Part shown: positions 46,677 to 55,729 of the stretch, one piece after another
How positions within the stretch are numbered: the stretch's first letter is position 1
Layout of the letters: every line of letters starts with the position of its first letter
Source of the DNA: Hyphomicrobiales bacterium
GTDB taxonomy: Bacteria > Pseudomonadota > Alphaproteobacteria > Rhizobiales > Rhizobiaceae
Reading direction: 5' to 3'
Assembly (NCBI GenBank): GCA_900469345.1
Contig: UBWZ01000002.1
Span: 286,849-350,848 of the forward strand
DNA length: 64,000 bases
Program-made: the position numbers and the translations under genes
Notes under the pieces: model-generated
Databases searched by the model: none
Seen by the model: only the letters and a program-made list of their open reading frames with translations
Told to the model about the DNA's origin: nothing

Positions 46677-47702
46677 CTAGACGTTGAGTGCCGCGACCGG
46701 AAAGGTCATGACGCAGACCAGCCCGGTCGAGGCGTAGTCGAGCTCCACGTCGCCCTGCAGCTCGTAGCGTATGCTGCGCTGGATCAGCGTCGTGCCGAAG
46801 CCTTCATCGTCCGGAGCGGTGACGGCCGGTCCGTCACATTCTTGCCAGCGCAACCGCACCGTCTCTCCCGACCCGGTGTCCGCGACGTCCCAGCCGATGC
46901 TGATGTGCCCGGGCTCGCGCGCCAGCGCGCCGTATTTCACGGCGTTGGTAGTCAGTTCGTTGATCACCATGCTGAGGGCGAGCGACGCCTTCGGATCAAG
47001 CTGGACAGTCGGACCATCGGTGACGCGAAACCGCTCGGCCCGGCCTTGGATATAGGGGGCAAGCGTACGGCGGATGACGTCGCCGAGCTGCGCCTGGCTC
47101 CAGTTCGTTTCGAACAGCAGCGCATGGGCATCCGCCATCGCCCGCAGGCGTCCCAGCAGAACCTCGGAATATTCGTTCACCGTCGTCGTGCCACGAGCCG
47201 TCCGCCGCACCAGCGACATCACCATCGCCATCGTGTTCTTGACGCGGTGGCTGAGCTCGCGCACCAGAAGCTCTTTCTGGTGTTCTGCCCGCCGACGCTC
47301 GGCGCGTTCTCGTGCCTCTGCGAGCGCCCGCTCGACTGCCGCCGGCAGCCGGATCAGCCTTTGCTTCAGCACGTAATCCGTGGCACCGCGGCGGAACGAT
47401 TCGATCGCCACTTCCTCCCCGAGCACGCCGGAGACGAAGATGAACGGGATGTCGGGCAGCTGTTGGCTGGCCATTTCCAAAGCCGTCATGCCGTCGAAGT
47501 CCGGCAACGAAAAGTCCGCAAGGATCAGGTCGAAGCCGCCCTCTTCCAGGGCTTGCACGAATTCGCCGCGGCTGCGGGCCGGCCGGATCTGCGGCTGCGG
47601 CGAGATCTGCGAAAGCTGTTCGCGAATGAGCTCGGCATCGAGAAGGCTGTCTTCCAACAAAAGAATCTGCGGCGCATCTTGCATAATTCTAGACTGATCC
47701 AT
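46677..47702 (-). CDS. Receiver-HWE histidine kinase
   Basis: A 341-residue protein: a receiver domain (residues 10-125; ILLLEDSLLDAELI, ILADFSLPDFDGM, KQRLIR) fused to an HWE-family transmitter. The H-box is VRELSHRVKNTMAMVMSL, the N-box VINELTTNAVKYGAL, and the diagnostic W-x-E is seen in LRWQECDGP; GFGTTLIQRS is the glycine box. HWE kinases are typical of rhizobia and of bacteriophytochrome systems. The start ATG 47702 overlaps the stop of the Rcp1-like regulator gene by 14 bp, so it is the third gene of the bphP transcript. Confidence 0.9.
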   Translation of the reverse strand: MDQSRIMQDAPQILLLEDSLLDAELIREQLSQISPQPQIRPARSRGEFVQALEEGGFDLILADFSLPDFDGMTALEMASQQLPDIPFIFVSGVLGEEVAIESFRRGATDYVLKQRLIRLPAAVERALAEARERAERRRAEHQKELLVRELSHRVKNTMAMVMSLVRRTARGTTTVNEYSEVLLGRLRAMADAHALLFETNWSQAQLGDVIRRTLAPYIQGRAERFRVTDGPTVQLDPKASLALSMVINELTTNAVKYGALAREPGHISIGWDVADTGSGETVRLRWQECDGPAVTAPDDEGFGTTLIQRSIRYELQGDVELDYASTGLVCVMTFPVAALNV

Positions 47703-48147
47703 GGCCCCTGCCACCCGGTGGCGGTTCGTTGAGCAAAGCCCAAAACACACCCAGATCCTGGATGGCTTTGAAAAATTCGTTGAATTCGACCGGCTTGACG
47801 ACGAAGGCGTTGACGCCGAGCTCGTAGCTGCGGACCAGATCCTGTTCCTCGCGCGACGAGGTCAGCATCACGATCGGGATATGACGGAGCCGCTCGTCCT
47901 TCTTGACGCGCTCCAGCACCTCCAGACCGTCGATCTTCGGCAACTTCAGGTCGAGCAGGACGACGCTCGGGTCGCCATCGGCGCGCCCCGCATGCACGCC
48001 GGATCCGAACAGGTAGTCGACCGCCTCGGCACCGTCGCGCGCGACGATGATCTCGTTGGCCAGTTGGCATTTCTCGAGAGCCGTCAGGGTCAGCTCGAGA
48101 TCTCGTGGACTGTCCTCCACGAGGAGGATGGGACGGATTTCAGGCAA
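47689..48147 (-). CDS. Rcp1-like response regulator of the bacteriophytochrome
   Basis: A 152-residue receiver-only protein of the cyanobacterial Rcp1 / phytochrome-response type: PILLVEDSPRDLELTLTAL, VARDGAEAVDYLF, VVLLDLKLPKIDGLEVLERV, IPIVMLTSS and FVVKPVEFNEFFKAI. The only sensible start is a TTG at 48147 (MPEIRP), eight bases inside the end of bphP and preceded by AAAGGTCGGGCTC; the longer frame upstream lies in phytochrome coding sequence. Probable direct phosphate acceptor of the phytochrome kinase. Confidence 0.88.
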   Translation of the reverse strand: MPEIRPILLVEDSPRDLELTLTALEKCQLANEIIVARDGAEAVDYLFGSGVHAGRADGDPSVVLLDLKLPKIDGLEVLERVKKDERLRHIPIVMLTSSREEQDLVRSYELGVNAFVVKPVEFNEFFKAIQDLGVFWALLNEPPPGGRGHGSV

Positions 48148-50338
48148 GAGCCCGACCTTTCTTTTCGGAAGTGGGGAGAACGAACGTAAACGTAGACCCC
48201 TTGTCCACCTCCCCGTTCGCAGTGATGCTGCCATTGTGGCGGTCGACGATCCGCCGAACCAGGGCAAGCCCGATCCCGGTGCCCTCGAAGTCTTCCGCGC
48301 GCTGAAGCCGCTGGAATACGCCGAACAGCTTGCCGGCATAGGCCATGTCGAAGCCGACGCCATTGTCCGTGACGCTGTAGATGGTCATCTCGTCGCCCGT
48401 CCGGCCTTCGACGGTGATCTTTGCCGGATGGCGCGGACGCGTGTACTTGACGGCGTTTTCGACGAGGTTGAACCACACCTGGCGCAACAGGGTCGCATCC
48501 CCCCAGGCGACGGGCAGATCGGCGATCGACCATTCGATCTCCCGGTCCTCGGCCGAAAACATCACGCTCCTGACGACCTCGGCCACGAGCTTGTTCATGT
48601 CGACCTTTTTCTGCGCCACCGCCGTGCGGCCCAGCTGCGAAAAGGCAAGTAGGTCGTCCACCAGCTTACCGGCCGATAGCGCCGATTCCGAGATGTTCTG
48701 GAGATAGTGCATGGATTTCGGATCGAGGCTGTTTTCCCGCTCTCGCAGAAGCTGCGCAAACCCGACAATGTGCCGAAAGGGCGCCCGCAGGTCGTGCGAG
48801 ACCGAGTAGGAGAAAGCCTCCAATTCCTTGTTGGAGCGCTGCAGCTCGCTCGAGACATGCGCCAGTTCTTCCGCATTGCGCAGCACGATGCCGACAATCG
48901 CGTTGCGCAGGTCCCGGGCGGCTGAAAGCTGCGCTTCGGTCCACGGCAAGGCTTGCAGATGGACCTGCTCGCGCCAGGCGTTGAACGAGTGTCGCGGATG
49001 GATCCGGCCGACCTCCCGAACCGACTTGTGCGGATTGCCCGCCCACTGGACCGTGCTGACGACTTCGGGCCTGAACCAGATCAGCCAGCTTGGATAGAGT
49101 TCGGAAATCCGGATCGCGACAATCCCGCTCGCCGTTGCGGCAAGCGGCTCGGCGGCCGGGAACTGCGTCGCAAGGGCATGGGTGCTGACGATGTCCTGCT
49201 CGCCGCGCGACGACAGCCAGCCGACGATCGACCGCACATCGGCTTCCGGGGGCGTTTCGCCGACGCAAAGATAGCGATCCTCCGCGACGATCGCGGCGCC
49301 GGACGCGTCCACCTGGGCAAGCAGATCCTCGGGAACGCTGACAAGGCCGTCGAGCCAGCTTTGCCCCGACGTCATGGCCGCCAGCAGACGCGCTGAGATG
49401 CGCCCGAGCGCGACCCGGCTCTGGGCGTCTTCCCCGTGGGTCTGCGCCGCAATCCGCATCGCGAGCGATTGTACGATGAAGTCGCATGCGTCGCGGATCG
49501 GCACCGGCACGCTGTGTGGCTCGGCGCTGTGGCAGGCGACCAGCCCCCAAAACCGGCCATCGACCATGATCGACACCGACATCGAGGCCGAGGTCCCCAT
49601 GTTGCGCATGTATTCGCGATGGACAGGGGAAATGCTGCGCAGCTGCGCAAAGCCGAGATCGAGCGGCGCGCCGCTGTCCGGATCGTGCGAAGGCTCGATC
49701 GGCACCGCATCGTAGTTCACGTCGGAGATGATCCGGACCCGGTTCGAAACATAGAGTGCCCTCGCCTGCGCCGGAATATCTGATGCGGGAAAGCGCAGGT
49801 CGAGATAGGATGGCAGCCTGCCGTTGCCGGCCTCCGCCACCACCTGGCCGTTCCACTCGCCGTCGAAGCGATAGACAAGCACGCGGTCGAAGCCGGTCAG
49901 TGCGTGGACCATGTCGGCGGCCACAGTCATCGCGCCACCGATATCGCGCGCCGCCGACAGCGCCTCGACAAGGCCGCGCAGGCGCAGGAACAGATCCTGT
50001 TCCGGGCCAGGCGGAACCGTCTCCACCTCGACGATGATGCCCGCGCCGGAGCGATGCGCCCTCAGATGCAGCGCGCCCTCCGAAATCGGCACCTGGAAGA
50101 GGGCGACGTTCGATGCATGCCAGGCCTTCAGGTCGTCGGCCTTGGCTGCCAGCATGTCGGGCAGAGGTCCGCCGACGCGGGTGTCGGCTCCAAAGAAATC
50201 AACTGCGTTGAGGCTCGCCTGGATGACGCGGAAATCGGTGGGATCAAGGACGAGCAGTGCGCCGTGTGGCTGGATCGCCGCCGGAATGTGGATCGGCTCC
50301 TGCGCACAAACATCTAGATCTGAGGAGGATGGCTTCAC
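48140..50338 (-). CDS. bphP: Bacteriophytochrome histidine kinase
   Basis: A 732-residue red/far-red light sensor kinase. Cys11 (DVCAQEPIHIPAAIQPHG) is the biliverdin attachment site. The PAS-GAF core includes YRFDGEWNGQVVAE and RFPASDIPAQARALY, with the PHREYMRNMG segment near the chromophore; the PHY tongue is PRHSFNAWREQV. The C-terminus is a HisKA kinase with His515 (SYSVSHDLRAPF), N-box NLVENAVKYTRP and GTGIGLALVRR. No haem oxygenase gene (bphO) is adjacent, so biliverdin must come from elsewhere. First gene of a three-gene overlapping operon. Confidence 0.95.
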   Translation of the reverse strand: MKPSSSDLDVCAQEPIHIPAAIQPHGALLVLDPTDFRVIQASLNAVDFFGADTRVGGPLPDMLAAKADDLKAWHASNVALFQVPISEGALHLRAHRSGAGIIVEVETVPPGPEQDLFLRLRGLVEALSAARDIGGAMTVAADMVHALTGFDRVLVYRFDGEWNGQVVAEAGNGRLPSYLDLRFPASDIPAQARALYVSNRVRIISDVNYDAVPIEPSHDPDSGAPLDLGFAQLRSISPVHREYMRNMGTSASMSVSIMVDGRFWGLVACHSAEPHSVPVPIRDACDFIVQSLAMRIAAQTHGEDAQSRVALGRISARLLAAMTSGQSWLDGLVSVPEDLLAQVDASGAAIVAEDRYLCVGETPPEADVRSIVGWLSSRGEQDIVSTHALATQFPAAEPLAATASGIVAIRISELYPSWLIWFRPEVVSTVQWAGNPHKSVREVGRIHPRHSFNAWREQVHLQALPWTEAQLSAARDLRNAIVGIVLRNAEELAHVSSELQRSNKELEAFSYSVSHDLRAPFRHIVGFAQLLRERENSLDPKSMHYLQNISESALSAGKLVDDLLAFSQLGRTAVAQKKVDMNKLVAEVVRSVMFSAEDREIEWSIADLPVAWGDATLLRQVWFNLVENAVKYTRPRHPAKITVEGRTGDEMTIYSVTDNGVGFDMAYAGKLFGVFQRLQRAEDFEGTGIGLALVRRIVDRHNGSITANGEVDKGSTFTFVLPTSEKKGRALA

Positions 50339-50477
50339 AAGGCGTCCTTAGCGTCACGTCGGCGGCGCGTCACGCGCCTTCTTCGTTTCGGTCCTTCGAC
50401 CGCGGCAAGATAGTCGCCCCAAGACTATTGTAAACCCTAAATTAGCCCGCTGGCGCCCGCTGCGGCCGGAGCGTGTG

Positions 50478-50885
50478 CTATGCGGCAGCCCACATTTGCA
50501 ATGCCGCGTAACCGCAGGCGGCAGCAAGCGAAGACAGGACGGCGCCCCATACCATGTCGACTGCGCACATCTTGACGGACCAACCCTTGACCGTCGCAAG
50601 GTTCGTCATGTCGTAGGTACCATAGGCGATCAGCCCGAACAGCGCGCCCGAAAATGCCGCCATCTGCCAACCGCCGCCGTCGCCGACAGCCGGTGCCACC
50701 GCAAAATACACGATCCCCACCAGGTAGAAGAGATAGAAGATCCCGGCAGCCGCGAAATTCGGGCGCTCGCGCATCAGCGACCCCATCCACTGCCGGTACC
50801 ACGTCTTGGCGACCATGCCGAGCCAGAGGCTGTCGAGCCCGAGGAACACGACCGCCGCCGCCACATAGGCTACCAGATAGGACAT
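50478..50885 (-). CDS. DUF2177 family membrane protein
   Basis: A 135-residue protein with four hydrophobic segments (MSYLVAYVAAAVVFLGLDSL; AAAGIFYLFYLVGIVYFAV; FSGALFGLIAYGTYDMTNLA; VDMVWGAVLSSLAAACGY). The YGTYDMTN motif and length are typical of DUF2177. Function is unknown, but such genes commonly accompany ECF11 rpoE-chrR pairs, as here, 10 bp downstream of chrR, implying a role in the singlet-oxygen or membrane stress response. Confidence 0.85.
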   Translation of the reverse strand: MSYLVAYVAAAVVFLGLDSLWLGMVAKTWYRQWMGSLMRERPNFAAAGIFYLFYLVGIVYFAVAPAVGDGGGWQMAAFSGALFGLIAYGTYDMTNLATVKGWSVKMCAVDMVWGAVLSSLAAACGYAALQMWAAA

Positions 50886-50895
50886 GCTGACGCCT

Positions 50896-51555
50896 CTAGA
50901 TCTTGAGAATGGGCTGGATTAGCCGGACGATCCAGCTGCTGAACTTGAGCGGCGCCTCGGTCACGGCGAGGCAGATGCAGTCCTCCCCCGGCGACGCCTT
51001 GGGCGTGTGCAGGAGGTCGTCGTCCGCTTCCTCGATATCGCCGCGGCCGAACAGGTCGCTGCCGTCCCGAAAACTTCCGGCAAGCACCAGCGTCAGTTCC
51101 CGACCCACATGCGTATGCTCAGGCACGGGCTTGCCGGCAGGAATGCGCAAAAGCCGCACCTGAGTGGTCGGATCGTCGGTCGGGATACGCAGATGGTAGG
51201 CACCGAGGCCAAGCGCCTGCCACTTCACGGTCGAAAGGTCGGCACCGACATAGGAGCGCAGCGGTTCAGGAAACACGGTCGCACCGGAAGGCGCCGCAGC
51301 GGGCGTCTGCTTGACCTCCTCGATCCGAATGCCTTCGAGGCGCTGCTTCATGCGCTCCCAGGAATCCACCGGGACGTCGGTGGCGTCGACCTTCTCCAAG
51401 AGCGCACCCGCAGCCCCTTCCATCGCCGCCAGCCGCCGCCGGCAGGACGGGCACATGGCCATGTGGGTCGCGACCACCAGGCTCCAGCCCTCGCTCAGAT
51501 TGCCCGACGCGTAGTCCAGAAGCAGCTCGTCGCTGAGATGGTGATTGATGTTCAT
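50896..51555 (-). CDS. chrR: ChrR-type cupin zinc anti-sigma factor
   Basis: A 219-residue anti-sigma factor. His6, His31, Cys35 and Cys38 (ATHMAMCPSCRRR) reproduce exactly the zinc ligand positions of Rhodobacter sphaeroides ChrR. The C-terminal cupin domain has PEHTHVGRELTLVLAGSF and DDDLLHTP with metal-binding His and Glu. It holds RpoE inactive until singlet oxygen triggers release. Its ATG overlaps the rpoE stop by 4 bp. Confidence 0.94.
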   Translation of the reverse strand: MNINHHLSDELLLDYASGNLSEGWSLVVATHMAMCPSCRRRLAAMEGAAGALLEKVDATDVPVDSWERMKQRLEGIRIEEVKQTPAAAPSGATVFPEPLRSYVGADLSTVKWQALGLGAYHLRIPTDDPTTQVRLLRIPAGKPVPEHTHVGRELTLVLAGSFRDGSDLFGRGDIEEADDDLLHTPKASPGEDCICLAVTEAPLKFSSWIVRLIQPILKI

Positions 51556-52121
51556 CGACGCCCCTCCAGCGCCGAACGAAGCTTTTCGAAGGCGAGCCGG
51601 ATCCGTGACTTGACGGTCCCAAGCGGCAGCCCGAGGTCGGTGGCGATGGTCGAATGGGAGACGTCGTCGAAGAAGGCGCGCTTCAGCACGTCGAGCTGGT
51701 CTGGCGGCAGTGTCGCCATTGCGTCGCGCAACAGGGCGGCGTCCTGCACCCGCTCGAACTCCATTTCGGCCGAGGGAATGTCGTCGTTGACGAAGACCGG
51801 GTCCTGCGGGTCGAAGGCGGGGCGGCGGCGGCGATAAAAATCGATCCGGATATTACGCGCGATGGTGAAGATCCAGGCGGACACGTTGCCGCGCTCCGGA
51901 TCGAACTGGCCGGCCTTGTTCCAGACCGACACCATGGTTTCTTGCATAAGTTCTTCCGCTATTTGCCTGTCTCCGGTCTTCATCGCCATGAAGCTGCGAA
52001 CGCGCGGCGAGTAGAAACGGAATACGGCCTCGAATGCATCGACGCTGCGATCGCTTGCAATGGCCTTGAGCAGGCCGGCCATCTCGTCGTTGGACAGGGT
52101 CTGGTTTTTCGTCTGGGTCAA
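51552..52121 (-). CDS. rpoE: ECF11-group sigma factor RpoE
   Basis: A sigma factor of about 189 residues, partner of ChrR. Region 2: RFYSPRVRSFMAMKTGDRQI, AEELMQETMVSVWNKAGQF, SAWIFTIARNIRIDFYRRRR; region 4: LPPDQLDVLKRAFFDD and LGLPLGTVKSRIRLAFEKLR. An ATG at 52229 would sit at the predicted transcription start of the promoter below, so a downstream start is required: TTG 52121, with AGG upstream, or ATG 52082. Expected to activate photo-oxidative stress genes and its own operon. Confidence 0.92.
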   Translation of the reverse strand: MTQTKNQTLSNDEMAGLLKAIASDRSVDAFEAVFRFYSPRVRSFMAMKTGDRQIAEELMQETMVSVWNKAGQFDPERGNVSAWIFTIARNIRIDFYRRRRPAFDPQDPVFVNDDIPSAEMEFERVQDAALLRDAMATLPPDQLDVLKRAFFDDVSHSTIATDLGLPLGTVKSRIRLAFEKLRSALEGRR

Positions 52122-52233
52122 ATGCGGCCTGGTTACCCTGAAAGCACGTACGGAGGAAGACCGCGCGATAAGTAGCGCAGGCTTGCCTTTGTGGCACGGT
52201 TTGGCTTCGAGAGGAATATCCAGGCTCATGGCA

Positions 52234-52264
52234 CCTTTAACGATGCCAGGTTTCGCCTGGATCA
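52234..52264 (-). promoter_or_regulatory. RpoE (ECF11)-type autoregulatory promoter
   Basis: On the minus strand TGATCC (52264 to 52259) is followed after 18 bases by TTAAAGG (52240 to 52234). This agrees with the R. sphaeroides RpoE consensus TGATCC-N18/19-TAAG-like. It points to rpoE-chrR-DUF2177 and lies in the 80-bp gap after the SDR gene. Confidence 0.65.
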
Positions 52265-52308
52265 GCGGCGGCGGAAAAATCGCTGTCTCCGCCTGGCAGC
52301 CGCTCCCG

Positions 52309-53076
52309 TCAGATAACGGCGCTCATGCCGCCGTCGACATAGATGATCTGCCCGTTGACGTAGTCCGAAGCGCCCGATGCGAGGAAGACGGCGGCACCCA
52401 CCAGCTCCTCCGGCCTGCCCCAGCGACGCGACGGCGTCCGTCCCTTGACCCAGGTGTCGAACTGTGGATTGTCGATCAGCGCCTGGTTCATGTCGGTCAG
52501 CATGTAGCCGGGCCCGATGGCGTTTGCCTGCAGGCCCTTCTCGGCCCATTCGGCCGCCATCGCCTGGGTCAGAAGCTTGATCCCGCCCTTGGCCGCCGTG
52601 TAGGGCGCAACGGTCGCCCGCCCGAGCCCGCTCATCAGCGAGCCGATGTTGATAACCTTGCCATAGCCGCGGGGAAGCATCCGCTTGGCGGCTTCGCGCC
52701 CGACCAGGAAGGCGCTGGTGAGATTGGTATCGATCACCGACTGCCATTCCAAGACGGACAGCTCGACGATCGGCTTGCGCAGCTGGATGCCGGCATTGTT
52801 GACGAGAATATCGACGGCGATCCCGTCCCGGTCGAGCCTCTCGAAGGCCTCGACCACGGCCGCTTCGTCCGTCACGTCGAAGGCGAGCGGCCTCGCGTGG
52901 AAACCCTCATCTGAAAACGCCTGCGCCGTCTCAACGCATCTCTCGACGTTGACGCCGTTGACGATCACGCTCGCCCCGGCCTGGGCAAGCCCCCGGGCGA
53001 TGGAACGGCCAAGCCCCCGCGACGACCCGGTGATGAGTGCCGTGCGGCCTTCGAGGCTGAACAAAGAAAACGTCAT
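52309..53076 (-). CDS. SDR-family oxidoreductase (gluconate 5-dehydrogenase-like)
   Basis: A 255-residue short-chain dehydrogenase: cofactor loop TGSSRGLGRSIARGLAQAG, NNAG in ILVNNAGIQLRKP, catalytic Ser-Tyr-Lys in INIGSLMSGLG and PYTAAKGGIKLL, and the C-terminal GQIIYVDGGMS. The N-terminus MTFSLFSLEGRTALITG resembles IdnO/Gno gluconate 5-dehydrogenases, which interconvert gluconate and 5-ketogluconate. Located 52 bp after frcK on the same strand and probably the last gene of the fructose transport operon; it might act on a polyol or ketose. Confidence 0.88.
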   Translation of the reverse strand: MTFSLFSLEGRTALITGSSRGLGRSIARGLAQAGASVIVNGVNVERCVETAQAFSDEGFHARPLAFDVTDEAAVVEAFERLDRDGIAVDILVNNAGIQLRKPIVELSVLEWQSVIDTNLTSAFLVGREAAKRMLPRGYGKVINIGSLMSGLGRATVAPYTAAKGGIKLLTQAMAAEWAEKGLQANAIGPGYMLTDMNQALIDNPQFDTWVKGRTPSRRWGRPEELVGAAVFLASGASDYVNGQIIYVDGGMSAVI

Positions 53077-53128
53077 GCAATGCTCCCGGACTGGCTGCGG
53101 CGTCGGGCGGGTTGCCCGAATCCGCGGC

Positions 53129-53767
53129 TCAATCCTCCACTGTCCAGTCTGTCAGGACAAGGTCGGCGCCAGACGACTGCGACAGCACGAGCTGCACGTT
53201 CGGAAGATCGTTGCCGTGGAGCTTGGTGTGGAGCGCCTCGCCCGACAGGCCGTAATAGTGCCAGCGGGCCGTCAGCCGCCGTTCGAGCTCCTCGAAGGGG
53301 GGCGCGAGCATCACCGCATAGTCGAACAGGGCGCGCAGCTCGCTCCAGCGTTCCTGCTGCAGCAGCAGGTAGTTGCCCTCGACCACGACGATCCGGCAGG
53401 TTGGCGGGATGGCGCGAGCTGCGGCGATCGCCAGCTCCCGGCTGCGATCGAAGACCGGCACCAGGACCTCTTCCTGACCGCCGCGGACGGCCTTCAGGAT
53501 ATCGCTGAAGCCGCGAACGTCGAACGAAGGCGGCGAACCCTTGCGCAGCAGGATGCCCTTCTCCTGCAGCACGCTGTTGTCCATGTGGAAGCCGTCCATC
53601 GGCAGGACTTCGGCCGGCTCTCCTTGAGCGCTGAGATGCCGGGCAATTGCTTCGGCAAGGGTAGACTTGCCGGCACCGGGAGGCCCGGCAACGGCAACCA
53701 GGAAGCGGCGGGCACCGCCCGCGCGCTCGAGGATGGTGGCGCAGACATCGTCCAGCGTCGCCGTCAT
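53129..53767 (-). CDS. frcK: FrcK-type kinase of the fructose transport operon
   Basis: A 212-residue P-loop kinase of the uridine kinase/pantothenate kinase-like group: Walker A AGPPGAGKSTLAEAI, then LPMDGFHMDN, a KGSPPSFDV segment and VVVEGNYLLL. Its position matches frcK of S. meliloti frcBCAK. Its substrate is not established; a phosphorylating role on the imported sugar is possible. It overlaps frcA by 4 bp. Confidence 0.88.
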   Translation of the reverse strand: MTATLDDVCATILERAGGARRFLVAVAGPPGAGKSTLAEAIARHLSAQGEPAEVLPMDGFHMDNSVLQEKGILLRKGSPPSFDVRGFSDILKAVRGGQEEVLVPVFDRSRELAIAAARAIPPTCRIVVVEGNYLLLQQERWSELRALFDYAVMLAPPFEELERRLTARWHYYGLSGEALHTKLHGNDLPNVQLVLSQSSGADLVLTDWTVED

Positions 53768-54558
53768 GCCGGAACGGCTTCCGCTTCCACGCTCTTTGCG
53801 CCCGTCATCAGGGCGACCGCGTCCGACATCGTGTAGTCCTTCGGATTGATCACGGTCAGCCGCTTGCCCAGCCGGTGGATATGGATCCGGTCGGCCACTT
53901 CGAACACATGCGGCATGTTGTGGGAGATCAGCACGATCGGGATGCCGCGCGAGCGGACGTCCGAAATCAGCTCCAGCACCCGCCGGCTCTCCTTGACGCC
54001 AAGCGCCGCCGTAGGCTCATCGAGAATGATGACCTGGGAGCCGAAGGCAGCCGCGCGCGCCACGGCCACGCCCTGCCGCTGGCCGCCGGACAGCGTCTCC
54101 ACCGCCTGGTTGATGTTCTGGATCGTCATCAGCCCAAGCTCGGTGAGCTTCGCCCGGGCAAACTTCTCCATGGCGCCGTGATCAAGCTTGCGGAACACCT
54201 TGCCCATGATCCCTTGCGCCCGAATTTCACGGCCGAGGAACATGTTGTCGGCGATCGACAGCGCCGGCGACAGGGCGAGGTTCTGGTAGACCGTCTCGAT
54301 CCCCGCCTTGCGCGCCTCGTTTGGCGAGGAGAAGTGGACCACCTCGCCATTCATGCGGATCTCGCCTTCGTCGGGGCGGATGGCGCCGGAGATCGCCTTG
54401 ATGAGCGACGACTTTCCGGCCCCGTTGTCGCCGATGACGGCGAGGATCTCGCCCGGGTAGAGATCGAAGTCTGCATGGTCGAGGGCGGTGACCCGGCCGT
54501 AGCGCTTGACGAGGCCGCGGGCGGTCAGGATGGGTTGCGTCTTTGCAATGTTAGTCAT
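53764..54558 (-). CDS. frcA: Fructose ABC transporter ATP-binding protein
   Basis: A 264-residue ATPase with Walker A GDNGAGKSSLIKAI, Q-loop VYQNLALSPALS, signature LSGGQRQGVAVARA, Walker B VIILDEPTAALG and H-loop LISHNM. A single ATPase domain, as in FrcA, rather than the double domain of RbsA. The ATG at 54558 overlaps the frcC stop by 4 bp; the frame running farther upstream is a shadow of frcC. Confidence 0.94.
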   Translation of the reverse strand: MTNIAKTQPILTARGLVKRYGRVTALDHADFDLYPGEILAVIGDNGAGKSSLIKAISGAIRPDEGEIRMNGEVVHFSSPNEARKAGIETVYQNLALSPALSIADNMFLGREIRAQGIMGKVFRKLDHGAMEKFARAKLTELGLMTIQNINQAVETLSGGQRQGVAVARAAAFGSQVIILDEPTAALGVKESRRVLELISDVRSRGIPIVLISHNMPHVFEVADRIHIHRLGKRLTVINPKDYTMSDAVALMTGAKSVEAEAVPA

Positions 54559-55637
54559 CAGCCTGCTGCCTTTCTGATCCACTGGTCCACGGCGACGGCG
54601 ACGATGATGAGCACGCCGATCAAGAGATAGGTCCACTGGACATCGGTGCCGAGCATTCGCAGCCCGAAGGAAAACACGCCGACGATCAGCGCGCCGAATA
54701 CCATACCGAGGATGGAGCCGCGCCCGCCGAAGAGCGAGATGCCGCCGATCACCACGGCGGTGATGGATTCGATATTGGCGAACTGTCCGATCGTCGGGGA
54801 CACAGACCCGTTGCGACCGATCGATGCCCAGCCGGCCAGGGCGCAGATGATACCGGCCAGCATATAGACCGAAATCAGCATGCGCTTGACGTTCACGCCC
54901 GAAAGCTCTGCGGCCTCCGGATCGTCGCCGACCGCGTAGAGATGGCGGCCCCAGGCGGTCTGGTTGAGCACGTACCAGAGCAGCGCCACGAGCAGCACCA
55001 TGGCGATGACGCCATAGGTAAACACGGCACCGCCCAGCCTGACATTGTGACCGAGCAGCTGCAGCAGCGGCGCGGTCGTTTCGATCTCCTGGGCACGAAT
55101 GGTTTCGTTGGCCGAGTACAGGAAGTTGCTGGCCAGCACGATCTGCCACATGCCGAGCGTCACGATGAAGGGCGGAAGTTTCATCCGCGCAATCAAGAAG
55201 CCGTTGATGAAGCCGCACAAGGCGCCAACGGCAAAGCCGCAGGGGATGGCGATTTCGACCGGCAGGCCGTAGCGGAACACCAGCTGGCCCATCACCACCG
55301 ACGACAGGACCATGATCGCGCCGACGGAAAGATCGATGCCGGCAGTGATGATCACGAGCGTCTGGGCCGCGCCGACGATGCCGGTGATCGCCACCTGCTG
55401 CAGGATCAGCGTCAGGGAAAACGCGTTGAAGAACTTGCCGCCGAGAAGCACGCCGAACACGATCAGCGATGCCATCAGCACGATCAGCGAAACGGTCGAG
55501 GGGCTGGAATGCAGGAACTGCCGAAACCGCTGGACGACCGACTTGTCGTCCCGGTCGAAGGAGGCGACATCCGTCGAACTGTCCTTCAGCACTTTCTCGT
55601 AGTCATGGTGCGGCGCCGCCGCTGTTGGCTCGCTCAT
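54558..55637 (-). CDS. frcC: Fructose ABC transporter permease
   Basis: A 359-residue permease of the RbsC/BPD_transp_2 family with about 10 membrane segments; GAAQTLVIITAGIDLSVGAI, GFINGFLIARMKLPPFIVTL, GRHLYAVGDDPEAAELSGVN and the FGGRGSILGMVFGALIVG region are diagnostic. The long soluble N-terminus (about 45 residues) is usual for rhizobial FrcC. Preceded by a hairpin after frcB. Confidence 0.94.
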   Translation of the reverse strand: MSEPTAAAPHHDYEKVLKDSSTDVASFDRDDKSVVQRFRQFLHSSPSTVSLIVLMASLIVFGVLLGGKFFNAFSLTLILQQVAITGIVGAAQTLVIITAGIDLSVGAIMVLSSVVMGQLVFRYGLPVEIAIPCGFAVGALCGFINGFLIARMKLPPFIVTLGMWQIVLASNFLYSANETIRAQEIETTAPLLQLLGHNVRLGGAVFTYGVIAMVLLVALLWYVLNQTAWGRHLYAVGDDPEAAELSGVNVKRMLISVYMLAGIICALAGWASIGRNGSVSPTIGQFANIESITAVVIGGISLFGGRGSILGMVFGALIVGVFSFGLRMLGTDVQWTYLLIGVLIIVAVAVDQWIRKAAG

Positions 55638-55729
55638 GAAGCTTCTCCGCTTGGGCGTTGGGGTTGAAGCGGCGGCCCTGGAGGAGCCTCTAGGCTCAGA
55701 TCCAGGAAACGCCTGCCGCAGGAACCGGT

